Of a stretch of 64,000 bases of DNA, positions 36,975 to 49,084 are shown one piece after another. The stretch's first letter is position 1. Each line of letters starts with the position of its first letter. The DNA is from Kryptolebias marmoratus. Lineage: Eukaryota; Chordata; Actinopteri; Cyprinodontiformes; Rivulidae. The DNA is taken from positions 16,032,788-16,096,787 of the forward strand of contig NC_051449.1 of the NCBI RefSeq assembly GCF_001649575.2, written 5' to 3'. The notes beneath the pieces are model-generated. The model worked only from the letters and a program-made list of their open reading frames with translations. It made no database searches and was not told the DNA's origin. Both the position numbers and the translations under genes were made by a program.

Positions 36975-37433
36975 TTATTTAACATTTTTCACTTTACTCA
37001 TGACTAAGATACCAACATGTTTGAAGTTCTTACCTGTAGGCAGCAACTGAGTCAGAACCGGAAGGTAACAACCTGCTGTTTTATGTGCGAGCACTGCAGC
37101 TTCAAGGTTGAAGGTGCTGACTCTAATCCCAGCTGCTGCACAGTAAGCTGTAAAACACACCAGTGCATGCTTTAGCTCACAGTCACGGTCATAATCCTGT
37201 TCATGGAAATCACAAACAGATTTGGCGACAAGAGACAAGCACAGTGTGGGCCAACACCACCTGGGAATATATTGTAATTCAGCCAAGGATACAGGCGCAG
37301 CTCTCACTCTGATTATGGCATGATAAACTGACTTGTAGCATTGGCGCCAATATCTCATACCACACAACCCCAAAAGACTCCCACAGGGATAGAACCACAA
37401 ACATTCTTCAGATACACAAACCACGGCAGACAT
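36975..37433 (-). other. minus-strand open frame of 152 codons, function unknown
   Basis: A minus-strand frame with an acceptable Kozak context (A at -3) and cysteine- and aromatic-rich product, no domain recognised. Inside it, at 37033-37028 on the minus strand, CTACAG|GTAAGA is a strong splice donor; splicing there would give about 400 nt of coding exon. It could be an antisense or nested transcript's first exon, a conserved non-coding block, or chance: one frame of this size is roughly expected by chance in a window this large and AT-rich. Confidence 0.2.
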
Positions 37434-37619
37434 CCTTTACTTTATCTGTGGTTTTGCATTAGGTAAAAAAAAACCTCTGTTTTCCATTACATGCTAGCAA
37501 ATCCAGTCTTTGATAAAAATAAAAGTTTAATTCCACAAGAGTTTCTTAAAATGGTCAATGATTTGATATAGATGAACACTTAATTGTGCTTTAGCTGCAT
37601 GTGTCTGAAGCCATAAAGC

Positions 37620-38095
37620 CGCCCCCGTTTCATCGCCTGACACCAACAAGAGAAAGCAGATAATAATATTTTTGCCTGCATGTTTGTGTGTCCATCTGTT
37701 GCCAAAATATTGCATGAACCCTTCAACAGATTTTAATGAAACTTTCAGGAAATAATTATTTGATGTACGTCTACAGCTGATTAACTTTTTGAGCCAATCC
37801 AATTCAAGATGGCTGCCACAGCTAGTTGACATTGGCCAACACAAAACTGGCTATAGAACAATTAATTTAACTAATTTTGAGCTCAAGTTTGATGTGGTAG
37901 TAGCCGAGAGTCAATCACAACACATACTCTGAGTGTGACATCTCACGATATCACAGGAGATCATGCATAACACTATTTTCAACAATTGACCAAAACGGCT
38001 ACAATGCTGTCATTTCTCAACATAAAATGATCTTAATCTAAAACTCTGGCATGACAAACAGCAGGCTATATGCATTCCTTCAAGGAATTAGGATT
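37620..38095 (+). repeat. repeat H copy, near full unit with palindromic end
   Basis: GTTTGTGTGTCCATCTGTTG head, then AACCCTTCAACAGATTTTAATG, AATCCAATTCAAGATGGCTG, GTGGTAGTAGCC, ACATCTCACGATATCAC and the end GCATTCCTTCAAGGAATT (38072-38089). One of the most complete right halves of the family. Confidence 0.8.
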
Positions 38096-39219
38096 TTCAA
38101 TTTCTAATAAAATCATTTATGGCATTGGAAAATAAATAAATCAATCATTTAGTGTTTGCAGCCGTCAGTGTGTGAAAAAATAGTTAAACGTACTGTAGAT
38201 TGCAGGAATTTGAAAATTCTCAGGGACGTGAGACACAAAGAGAAATGTGTCAAACTTGTCTGCTCTGACAAAAAAATCATTTGTAAATTATAAGTTAAGG
38301 GAGCTTCTCTTTATTTTTCTTGCACGTATCAACACATCAGCTTGTATGAATGGCCTCGACAATTGTGGTAAAAATCAGGGAAGCACTTTTATGTCTGCAG
38401 TTTAAGCCAAGAAGATTAATACCATGGCTGCGTTGCTACATGCAAATGTTGAACCCATAATGACATCTGTGACTGCACTAATGTGTATTGATACCACTAG
38501 TTTTTAACAGTAGCTCTTTTAAAAGGTAATGGGCACTAATGTACATTACAAGTTCCTCGAACAGGGCATGTACATGAGTTTCAAGGGACATAAAGTGGAT
38601 GGAGGATATATAGTTGTTTTTATAAAGACACAATAGTCTCTGACCATACACAAAGTCCTCCAGGGATGTAAGATAAACAGGTTAAAAAATGCACATTAGC
38701 TTCTACATCGCTTCCTGCTGCTTCAGAAGATAACAAAAGTCCATCTATATTCTTATGTGACTTCACTTTCTTTTATAACACATGCAAATCCTTTCTACCT
38801 GTGCAGAATCTATTTCCTTCAGAAGTGTAAACTTGAGTTTCGATTTATTATTCAACTTGGCGGAGCTTGATTTACAACTTTAAACTCTGAAATCATTTGT
38901 GAAATATAACGTAGAAGCTTAAAATCTTAATGAATCTAGCTTAAGCCCAGTGCCGTTTTTTTCATTTTAATGCCTACCTCAAAGTCTCATAAAACATCTA
39001 AAATGGATCATCAATTTTTCAGATGGTAATTTTCCAGAAGTATTAGGCCTTGTTTGATGAAAAGTTCAACCTGTTGGTATGTTTATTTGTATTTGTGAAC
39101 GTGCCTCCTGTGTAGCCTCCGATGAAACACAATTATGGATTTGGTGCAGGAAATGCTATAAATTAAATTAGTGAAGTTAATTTACCAAATGTTCTCAATT
39201 TTTTTTTACCTTCTATAAG
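38096..39219. other. unique intron DNA
   Basis: No exon or repeat recognised. Confidence 0.45.
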
Positions 39220-39600
39220 ATACTCTAATCGCAGTGGGGTGTTAAAGGCGTCTCCCTGAACATGAGGCATTTGGCTGTGATGGACTTTGCTGTGAATCTG
39301 TGGCTCATGGATACAAGGTTAAGTGAGCATCTGTTGGTCTCAGAACATATGGCTATTAGGCTTTGGGAGCGCCAGCGCATGGTGGCAGGTGGAGGCCATT
39401 ACTGTTTATCTAACAGGACCTCATAACATATCCTGTGACGGTCAACAGAAGTCTTACAAAGAGGCCAGAGCGAGCAACCATGATTGGACCAGCTTTCAGA
39501 CAGACACAATATTTCTGTTTCCATATAGATTGCTTTTAGAGTCCCTGAGTACCTGCCCTCCGATTCTAATCTGACTTTAATTTCAATATTCACATGCATC
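39220..39600. promoter_or_regulatory. candidate conserved non-coding element G
   Basis: About 380 bp without A/T runs or repeats, with balanced composition and words such as GGGAGCGCCAGCGCATGG, TCCTGTGACGGTCAAC and AACCATGATTGGACCAG (CCAAT-type site on the minus strand). Open frames on both strands are short. Candidate enhancer. Confidence 0.4.
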
Positions 39601-40089
39601 AGTTCCTCAAGTCAAGGTCTCAAAATAAAAGGAAAGGAAAGGTATCTTTAATTCAGTGATATCTAAAAAGGCAATTTTTAGAGACGACCCTACTCATATG
39701 TTCAAAGGTGAGCAGGGCGTCTGTACAGTTTACATACATACATCCACGCAAGATGTCAGCACAAAAGAGGCATAGCCCTGCTTCTAATCAGCATATGATT
39801 TTTGTCCTCTGTTCTCCATCCTTGTTGTCATCGTTTTGGTTAGATTTACAAACCTACTCCTTTCTCATGTGCCATATGTGCTAACAGATGTTATCATCCT
39901 GGCCCAGAGAAAGAAGACAGATGACCTGTCTTTACAACTGAAGCTGAGAAATTGGTTGTGTTTTGTTTGTTGCCTTTGTTTGTGACGAAGAAGCTTTTAC
40001 ATTTGCATTTCGTACAACTCTTTTCACTCCAGCTGGCTCCACCAAAACAAAGGATTTCTGTCTCTTGCTGGTTTTAGGTTGTTAAGGTA

Positions 40090-40620
40090 ATTTGAATGTT
40101 GTCTGGTTCTTGCTGAACACTCATGCCTCCATTCCTGACGTACAAAGAAAGCAAAACTTACAACACATTGTCACCTCAAATACAGCTGAAGGCACCTTTG
40201 ATAGAAGTAATTTCATTGATGAAATTATGAACAAACATAAGAAAGCACTTCTTCAAGGCCCCACGGAGGTGTATTATTATGACACAATCTCCCAGCATTC
40301 TTTCTGGACACTTTGCCAACATCGGAATTAAACCACAGCTTGCTTTATTTACAAGACCCTCACATTTAATTAATGTGCGTACAATTCAGCAGCCCAGGCA
40401 CCCCCCAAGAAAAGAACCGCCGCTTTGCTTAATTACTGCAGAAATGAAATTTTAATAAAGCTAACAGAAGAACTCAACACACAATCAGGAAGCCATTAAG
40501 TAGATGAAGGTAATCCTACAGGACTCAAGTAAAATTAGAAGTCAGCTGTGAAACAAAAATTGAAGGAGCAACAGGGCCAAGTGCTCTGAAACTGACATTT
40601 GATTAAGGCTTGCCAAGCTG
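40090..40620. promoter_or_regulatory. candidate conserved non-coding element H2
   Basis: A 530-bp repeat-free block with two homeodomain cores, ATTTAATTAATG (40364-40375) and TAATTA (40430-40435), and further ATTTTAATAAAGC and CCATTAAG words nearby. One of the longest distinct blocks in the intron; candidate neural enhancer, not tested. Confidence 0.4.
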
Positions 40621-40888
40621 CACTGATCCGGCACAAAGGGTTTTTTTGTTTGTTTTTCAAGGAAAACTTAAAATTAGAGGAACATAAACAAATCTACAGA
40701 CCTATAGCACTTTTACTTTGAGGATTTTTTTTTTACTCTTCAATCTTGCAACATCATAAAAAAAAATATCATCATTCCCACTCTGAAAGTATCATAACTT
40801 TTCTTGCTTCTTTCCTCTTGCTGGTGTTGTAAAAATGCATCATATACCAGCTAAATGTAAAATTATTTAGTACCATAATGTGGCTTGT

Positions 40889-40923
40889 AAAAAAAAAAAA
40901 AAAAAGGGGGAAAAAAAAAAAAA
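40889..40923. repeat. A-rich low-complexity tract
   Basis: Two A runs split by GGGGG. It yields a lysine-rich spurious frame. The block after it (40930-41190) is repeat-free and may be a further regulatory candidate. Confidence 0.9.
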
Positions 40924-41539
40924 GAAAAGGCCAAGGCTGTGCTGCTGTGGCTGTCTATATGTTGATTAGCTTTGAACAGTGGCCAGGCTGCGCACAAAAG
41001 AGAATTTATATGTGCAATTTGATGACAAGCAGACATGATTTAAATGGATGTGGCACAAGTTCAACTTCACACACAGCAGAAAGCAAATGTGTGGCATGGT
41101 AATCATCATTTTGAATGTGAGTTGGGCTTTGGCCCTTAAAATAGCCTGGTTTACTGTAATGCCATTTTCCGAACATAAAATTCAGACGTGCAGTGGGCAC
41201 AGCTTATTAGAAATCACCAAAACAAATAATAAAAAAACGGCTCATTGCTGTGCCACTGTTGTGTTTGAGCTCTGCCAAAAAGTCATAGACAGTAAATGTA
41301 TGTCTGAATAACTGCTGAGACTTACAATTCCAGTGCAAACAAAATATTCTGCTTCATTTACAGTGCTTAACCAAGATGTCAGGAACAAGACATTTAAATT
41401 AAGCGAATAGTTAATGGGGTGAAGAGTTAGTATCACCTAATTTTTGCCTTAAATATTGTGATGATTTGAGTCTTAAAGGTCCCAAATGCAGGCAAACAGG
41501 AAGAGGGCTCCAGGTTTGTACTCAGATCTTTAATTAATA

Positions 41540-41875
41540 AATGTAAAGCCAAGTGATACCGTGAGATATTATGGTCAAGAGTATGTCTTGGGGAGGACTC
41601 TCAGCTACTACCACATCAGATTTTTATTGCAATAACTGCCTAACTGTCTGAGTTTTAGCCATTTTATTGTCAGTTGGCTGTGCAAGTCATCTTGAATTGG
41701 GTTGACTCCAAAAGATAAGTTGCAGATGTACATTCGGTGATTACTTTCCACAAGTTTCATTAAAATTTGTTCAGTGGTTCAGGAGAATTTGATAACAGAC
41801 ACACACATCCAACATGCACGCAGTCACAAGCAAAAACACAACTGTCTGCCCTCACCTTTGGGTGGCGCGTGATAA
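41540..41875 (-). repeat. repeat H copy, one unit with head, minus orientation
   Basis: On the minus strand it starts ATCACGCGCCACCCAAAGG (about 41873-41855), then GTGTTTTTGCTTGTGAC, TGTTATCAAATTCTCCTGAACC, ACATCTGCAACTTATC, TTCAAGATGACTTGCACAGCC and CTGAGAGTCCTCC. It confirms the family's left end at 15810. Confidence 0.75.
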
Positions 41876-42473
41876 ACAGGCAAAATATGTGCATACTTAA
41901 TGTCTTGCTTTGATATACACACTTCATGTTCATGTTATTATAGGCTAATGAGATGGAAAAGGATTTAATAAATTTGTGCAGTTGTAAAGCATAAATATCT
42001 CATCATTTAAACATTTAAAGTAGCAAAAACACTTCATTTTAGTTGAATTGCTATGATTAGACATGCTTATAGCAGCAAAGTGATTGGAATATAGGGAAAT
42101 TTTTGACATGATTTTTTGCAAAGCAACCAGGCAGTGTTGATCTTTGAAAAAACAGACTGGGAAATAAATTAGCTTAAATTGTCACCATCCCACAATTTAT
42201 AATTTCTTGTCTCAGTGCAAGACTGGGAAGTTCCCAATATGCCAAAGTATTTGATATTAAAGTGTAAGAGGATACTTAGTGTTACCTGTTCAATCACCAA
42301 TCAAGCTAGCTTCCTTTAAAAATGAATTATAAGTTAATAACTTTGACTTTTGGTGTAAGCAGTAATAAGTCATATTGCCACTTTTTGCAAGAATCTTTAA
42401 GTGGCTATTTGTCTATTAGCTTTTTTTTTTGTAAAAGCCAATTCAAAATGTTAAAGAAATACCAAAGTAAATC
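41876..42473. other. unique intron DNA
   Basis: No exon or repeat recognised. Confidence 0.45.
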
Positions 42474-42605
42474 CATCCATCCATTTTCTTTACCCGCTTC
42501 TCCATTCCGGGTCGCGGGGAGCTGGTGCCTATACCCAGCAGTCATCGTGCTAGAGGCGGGGGACACCCTGGACAGGTCACGAGTCCATCGCAGGGTCACT
42601 GACGT
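42474..42605 (-). repeat. SINE tail fragment, minus orientation
   Basis: Plus strand begins ATCCATCCATCCATTTTC, then CGGGTCGCGGGGAGCTGG, CCCAGCAGTCAT, GAGGCGGGGGACACCCTGG and CAGGTCACGAGTCCATCGC. This is the tail of the tRNA-headed fish SINE; its GC-rich, little-decayed state suggests a younger copy than the one at 4165. Confidence 0.85.
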
Positions 42606-45369
42606 AAATGTTCAGGTTAAACATCCATAATCTAAGCATTTCCTCATTTTGTTCAAACTTTTAATAAAGAAAGGGTTACATTTTTAGATAGTTGAAAGAT
42701 ATTGGATATTTAATGTAAATATTTAATCATTTTAAAGAGTATGAGTCAACCATCATTAATTTATGTATTTATCACTGTTACAATTAGTTTGCCTGAATCT
42801 AAATGATTTATTAAGCTTTTACCAGTCATGATGGACTGGTCCTGATTTCATGGCATTATTAGTACCTTGGTCTGACTGAGCACTTTCTTTAGTGTAGTAA
42901 GTTTAATATTAGGGCTGGAGAGTTATGCTGGATGAAGAAGAAAGCAAAGTCTGAGTGAAAATCAATGAAGGTGCATACTGTGCCATGGACAGAGACAGAA
43001 ATTATTGAGGGAGAAAGCAATGCAATCAGGGAGGGAGTCAGAACCAGGACATTATATAAAGATTTTCCTTTACAATGTCTGATCTTTTACTGTGGTAAAT
43101 AAAGAAAACCCACAATGCAAAAACAATGCAAGATTTTAAAGGTTAGCAGTATTTTTATTAAGAACTTAAAAAGAGGTAAAGTTTTATATGGCCAGTTGTA
43201 AGATGAATTTGTTCCTACAGGTCTTGCTATGCAATAGGCAACATATAATGATATTGGCAGATTTTCACATGCAAATAATAAAAGTTTACATATAAAATTA
43301 TATTCATGTGTCATATAAGGTTGCACCTTCTAACCTCAACATAAAAATATCTTATAATGAAGTTAACAGACAGACATCTAAAACAACAAAGCTCCAGTGA
43401 GGAACATAGCAGGTAATTATGAAGTTACATCAGTGTTACATTACCATGGAGACTGCTGTGTAAGAATAGATTTCTTCTTTGTGACTTTGGCTGCATTTCA
43501 CTTACGTTTTCAATACAGAAAACTGATGGCTGCATTACAGAGGAAGACAGACACATAACTAGATTTAGAACTGGCCAACATAAATTGGCTGAGACCCCAA
43601 GCTAAAACCTGTCAGTAAGATGTAGTTTTTATTTTGTTTGTTTGTTTTTGATCATTTTAGTACTGAAAGCCAACATTTTACAGTTTAGAGTGAACCTATC
43701 CTTCTAGCTTTGAAAAGATACACTTTGTGCTGCAGAATAGTTAATCTTGAGCATTATCACGTTTCAATAAAATGCTAAGGCCTCTTAGATGAGTATCTTT
43801 AAAAGTGCACTCTACTCAGACAGTATACAAATAGTGACCTTGTTATCATAGAGTGTAATAATATTCTTTGTGTTTGGTGCCTAAGTGGAAAAGAAACAGG
43901 ACTTGTCAATATAGAAGAAGGTCGGAGCTACTGAGAATTTTTATTATTAAGGCTAATGTACCATTTTTTTATAACTATACTTATAAAGAAAGAGACAGAA
44001 CATTTGTTATCAGAGTTTTTGAAACAACTCACTGATTTTGAAAAACAAAATTCATTCATGCAGGTAATAAAAATCACTTAATGGGATTTGTCGCACGCCT
44101 GATGATCACTGGAATTTGAACTGTGTTGTCTAATGTTGTGAAGTTCTTTGTAGAGTAACTTTGTCATGCAGTAAATAACTTCAGACCCAATGTAATTACC
44201 TGGAAGCACAAATGTTTAATCAGTTGGGCGCAGAGTTTTTTTTTCAAAGGTTTTTCTAAGGCTGGGTAAAGTGTTTGGCAAATATTACCTGGCTCCTGGT
44301 TTTAGTCTGCATATGCTAATTGATTGCAGCTGCTTCTACTTCTTGTTTTTGGAACAGAGTTGGGCTTTTTTTTTCTTCTTTTCTAACAAATCCTAAATTA
44401 AAGGCTTGAACTGTAAAACATCAGTACAAGTGCATAGGTTGTGACAATACTAATTAGGCAACCAGAAAAGAATAACCTGGCCAATTTTAAACAAAAGCTT
44501 CCTTATAAAACAGAAGGACATTTGGTACCTATCCACCAGTACTGAACTTTAAGTGACATTGCATGGGCTGATTTGTGTCAGCTGATTGCACATGAGAAGT
44601 TCATAGTATGAGACGTTCTTAAATTGGCAAAATGAAACGGTGTTTCTGCTGCTGTAACTTGGTATCTGTAAGGTAAAATCTGAATACAAATGAGATTGTG
44701 AGTGCGAACCTCTACAAGTCTCATCCGCTACACCTTTTATCCAAACTGTTATGGATGAAGCACATTAAGATGCACCAGCCAAGGGCTATTGCCCTGCAAC
44801 TACAATGACAGTAGAGCGAGTCTGAGGTGTGTAATGCCTCTATGTAACCTTTTTTCCCCCCACTTTTTGTTCATTCAAAACCTTGTACAGCATAACGAAA
44901 GGGGTTAATTGTAGACCTGGAATGTTGTCAGTGCTGACAAAATGAAATTGAACATGCCATTGCTTTTCTATTGTATGACATCTGGTTTTTAACAACTACA
45001 TTAAAATAAGTGGCCTCATGACATTCAATTTATTTGTGACTGCATTCAAAGGCTTGTAGCAAATTAGAAAAACCTAAGACTTTACATAAAATCAGCACTA
45101 AGGCTATGTGGAAAGTTTGACAAAATCATAATGATTTATTTTAATCATCTAATTTCCATTTTGTCTTTAATATGGGTTCATTTAGCAGCTTTCTTGTCTG
45201 AGGTTTTGTTCATTTATATCGCTATTTTCCATTTTTCATTGCAGAGTTTGGAGCTTGCTGAGTTTGTTGCACCGTGTCAGCATTGTTCACACCCACATCT
45301 GTCTTTTCACAGATGTTCATAAGTGAGATTAAAGAAGTTTGGAACTTTCTGTTTTCGTTGCCTTCGCTC
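42606..45369. other. unique intron DNA
   Basis: AT-rich; no exon, known repeat or long open frame. Confidence 0.5.
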
Positions 45370-45655
45370 TAGCTGCATTAATATTTAATTAGAGCACTGC
45401 TGCTGCTGTTGACATTGTGCTTTAAATGTGTCATTGTTTCTCACCATCAGTGAGACACAGACTCTGCAGTCAGTTTGTGTTTGTGTCAAACGTGAGAAAC
45501 CAAGGTTGCACATATTTCTGCTGTAAAAAAAAATACGATGCTCCCTGAATGGGCACATCGGGTCCTCATAAATCAGACGATAATCAAGATCCCACTCGAG
45601 TGAAGAGCTATAACGTTTTTGTGGATAACAAGGCACGATTTAGGAGTATAATATC
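45370..45655. promoter_or_regulatory. candidate conserved non-coding element I
   Basis: Repeat-free block with ATTAATATTTAATTAGAGC (homeodomain cores near 45379-45392), a CTG run and CAGACGATAATCAAGATCCC. Ends just before the Tc1-like remnant. Confidence 0.3.
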
Positions 45656-45697
45656 AATTAGATATAACTGTCAACAGCTTATATCTCTCCCTAAAAA

Positions 45698-46065
45698 TAC
45701 ACTCAGGGCACTTTACTAGGAAAGCCTGTGCACCTGCTTGTTTGTGCGCAATCCAACAAGTCAATCCTGTCAGCAGTTTAGTGAATAAAATTGTTCAGAT
45801 GCTGGTCAGGATGAAAAAGCCCCATGTGAGAAACTATTCTGCAGAGAGGTTGAAAGAAAGTGGCCAGATGTGGAAAGGAATAGGATGAGCATCTGTTTAT
45901 GGCCACCATTTCTGATGGAGTTATGGCTCAAATTGTTTGTGTGAAGATGTTAATTGGACCCCTGAGGTCTCAACGGCATCCAGACCACAATCTATTGGAT
46001 CATTTTGGAATGTAATGGAGCACGAGTTTGCCACCATCAGTGTAAAACTGCCATTTCTGCTGTAA
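45698..46065 (+). pseudogene. Tc1-like transposon remnant, heavily deleted
   Basis: The left end TACACTCAGGGCACTTTACT followed by GTGCACCTGCTTGTTTGTGC and GATGCTGGTCAGGA matches the terminal and leader region of a fish Tc1-type element. After a short jumbled interior, GGCATCCAGACCACAATCTATTGG and TCATTTTGGAATGTAATGGAGC correspond to the SPDLNPIE..LWDVVE part near the third catalytic residue of the transposase. The frame is broken and most of the gene and the right terminal repeat are missing. It belongs to a different Tc1 lineage from the copy at 11144. Confidence 0.8.
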
Positions 46066-47659
46066 AAATCAAGTTATGGTGAAAAACCTCTCATTGCGGG
46101 GCATTGATATGCATTTTAAGCAAAAACACTATTTGAATTCATCCTGTTTCTCCAGTCTCCTGTCTTCATTCTCACCACTGCTCCCAAATATAAGACCAAC
46201 TTGCAACAATTCATTCTTCTTTCATGGGTGTTCATTTTGTCTAATACCAACATAGGACCGTTGTGTGTTTCAAAGATTCCCCATATCTACATGGATTGGA
46301 TTTATAGTGAATTAAAGTTTACTCACCCCAAGTTCTGCAGCTCTGATGGAACAGGCTTCAGGTACAGAGACATGTGCTGCTGCTAATTTTGCTAGCCAGG
46401 GATCTTTGTATTTCTTCATTTTCACCTGTGCAGCTGGTGGGGGTTGAGGGTGCACATATTCTGGCAATAAAACTAAGGTCACCTGTGACAATAATTTTCA
46501 CTTTGTTATCCTTTCAAAAAAATAAAATAAAACAGAAAAACTAAAAGAATGGCAGAAACATGCAGAATTTTATTTTCTCAGGAGGAGCAGATGGCTTTAA
46601 GTTGTGTCGAAAAAAAAGCATACTGACTGAAAAGGCACCATCAACTCTGCTAGTGTAAAAACAGTGATTACAATAGTTGCATAGTTTTTCAAAATTAGAC
46701 TTTTTAACTAGTCTTGAAATATTCAAACATCACTACCCAGCCCTATTATGGAGCTTCTATTTACTATTAAGGACTAAGACTTGTCTATATCAGTTTTGGG
46801 TTTTAAATCACTTTATAGACCCCAAGACAGACCAAGAACTTGCTGGCCTGGGAAGCCTCCCCTCAGGAGGAAAAAGTATTGTATGGGATTTTTAATATGG
46901 GATATCTGGGTTTTCTTTCTCTACCTGTTCTTTACAACAGGTAGAGAAAGAAAAAAAAGTACTGTTCTAGATTTTAAAAAAAGTTAACACAATAGTTAGA
47001 TATCCCAATTTTCTCTAAAGCAAAGGTCACAAATGACTATTTAATTTTTTCAACTCTCTTGGCTTCATTTGTCTGAACACACTTAATGAGCCAGACTAAT
47101 TGTTCATTCTTTCATAACCTTTCTCCCTGATTTGCTTTTAGCACTCTGATTGCAATCCCTCACAAACAAACTACTTTATTTTTCTGCCTGGGACTGAGAG
47201 CTGCACATCATGTCAGAGCTGAGGGAGTGAGGAGACAAATATACGCTAGCACCTCCAGAGAGTCAGAGCCAGTAAATATTAGGTTAATTGCTCAAGCACA
47301 TTTGCACTTGTTCCTCATGGTTGTCATTGACTTCCATTAGCATCAATTAGGATTAGCTTTCCTTTAATTCAACAAGACAAGGGGAGACTGGGTTATGTTG
47401 CTGAGAGGAATCAAGTTTGGCTTCCTGTCACTCAGCAGATGCAGGAAGATGTGAACTGTGAGGCAGCTGGAAAAAGAGATTCAAGGTTTAACAACTTAAT
47501 GCTCCTTATTCATGTGACTTTACTGTGTAGGACAGGCATGTTATTGAAGATGTGAATCGTAGTTCTACTGGTAAAAGTTAACATGTACAATAGAAAATTG
47601 CATCTTATCAAGAATAATTTAGTAAAGCAGCCTATTTCTTCTATTTTGTACTGCCTGCC
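46066..47659. other. unique intron DNA with a small inverted repeat
   Basis: No exon or known repeat. At 46918-46949 CTCTACCTGTTCTTTACAACAGGTAGAG forms a hairpin: CTCTACCTGTT pairs with AACAGGTAGAG around six bases. Its role is unknown. Confidence 0.45.
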
Positions 47660-47925
47660 TCCAGAAAGTAATCTTTGGATGTACATTTACAACTAATTAC
47701 CTTTCGGGATCAAACATTTTTCAATATGTCCACCATAGCTCATCGACCCTAGCAAATACAAAAATCGCCTTAAACTCAGTCAGTTTTACTGACAATGATC
47801 AAAAACAACGTGGCAGTAGCTGAGAGTCATACTCTGAACACCAACAGATCACACGTGATCTTTCTTCAAAACTTCAGCATGCAAGGTCAGAGGCAATATG
47901 CATTTCTTCAAGGAATGCTATTGTC
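47660..47925 (+). repeat. repeat H copy, partial
   Basis: CAGAAAGTAATCTTTGGATG, ACAACTAATTACCTTTCGGG, GGCAGTAGCTGAGAGTC and the end GCATTTCTTCAAGGAATGC (47900-47918). Confidence 0.75.
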
Positions 47926-47993
47926 CATTCAAGCTATATATTGTAGTTTGCAGTGGCATTTGAATTTTTACTTGTACCTTTTTTATTCTTACA

Positions 47994-48060
47994 TCAGTGG
48001 TTTCCTACCTTGGTGTCCAGCCCCACTAAAGGGGGCAGTAGAGAGCTTACAAATAGTGCC
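47994..48060 (+). repeat. hAT-like terminal fragment
   Basis: CAGTGGTTTCCTACCTTGG followed by CCCCACTAAAGGGGGCAGT resembles the start of hAT elements (CAGTGGTTCYCAACCTTGGG type). No matching right end was found, so this is tentative. Confidence 0.35.
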
Positions 48061-49084
48061 AGACATCAATGGCACAGATTCTCTAAGTTTGTTTTCCACA
48101 TGTACAAAAGAATAAAACATTAAATAATGAACCATATTTTTCACAGAAGTTGAATTAAAACCAGAGCTGCCTTATACAAGTTAAAGTGTGCTTATAAAAT
48201 TTAAAACAATTAGACTAATAAAATATAACAAGTTTGTGTGAACTATAGAGTGATGCATTTTTTATTAAGACGCTAGTCTTTGTAGTCATCACTCTTCACA
48301 GAGAGATGGATAAATAGATGCAGCATCCTGAATCAAACATTATGTGCAAACTGTGGTACAGAGTTAGAAAAATGTCAAATGGAAAGCTACCTGTAAAGCA
48401 AAAAGTTCACAAAACGTTTGGTGATTGTTCTCTTCCTATGCCTAAGCTGTAGGACTTGAACAAATATTAGTAAAATGTGTATCGACACTATAGTCAACAC
48501 ACATATTGTTAAGTCTAAACATTAAACATGTGAAAGACACATTCTAAGTCACAACATAAATAATGATCGTGATTTCAACCATTGAAATGCAGTTTGACTT
48601 TTTTATTCAATTATCTGCACATTTATCACAACTCTAAAAACAGTTGTTTTGTACAAAAATAATTTACACATTTTTTTTATATTTACAGCTTTATTCCATT
48701 GTGTTTAGGTAGATTGATTACAACAGAAAGCGTAATGGTTAATCACATTATATATGTCAGAATTATGGAAATAGATTATGTTAATTTTAGGTTTTCAGAC
48801 AAAAACAGTAAATTATTACGGCCCATTAGCTTAGGTGTGTATTCGAGTGTATCTTGCTGCTGTTTATTTATGAAATATATGACTGTAGATCCCCAGCACA
48901 TAAATATAAAGTACAGCTCACCCTATCTCCTATTAGTCCTTTTATGGGGAATACAATATAGTGAGTGATTGAACAATTAGACCTTCTTCTTCTTCTTCAA
49001 GAACAAAAGCCGATATGAAGGACTTATTCTTCTGAAAACTGTTTCTGATATACTTAAGAGTTATTAAATATTATCATCTGCTGT
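48061..49084. other. unique intron DNA
   Basis: No exon recognised. A (CTT)n run lies near 48982-48997. Confidence 0.45.
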
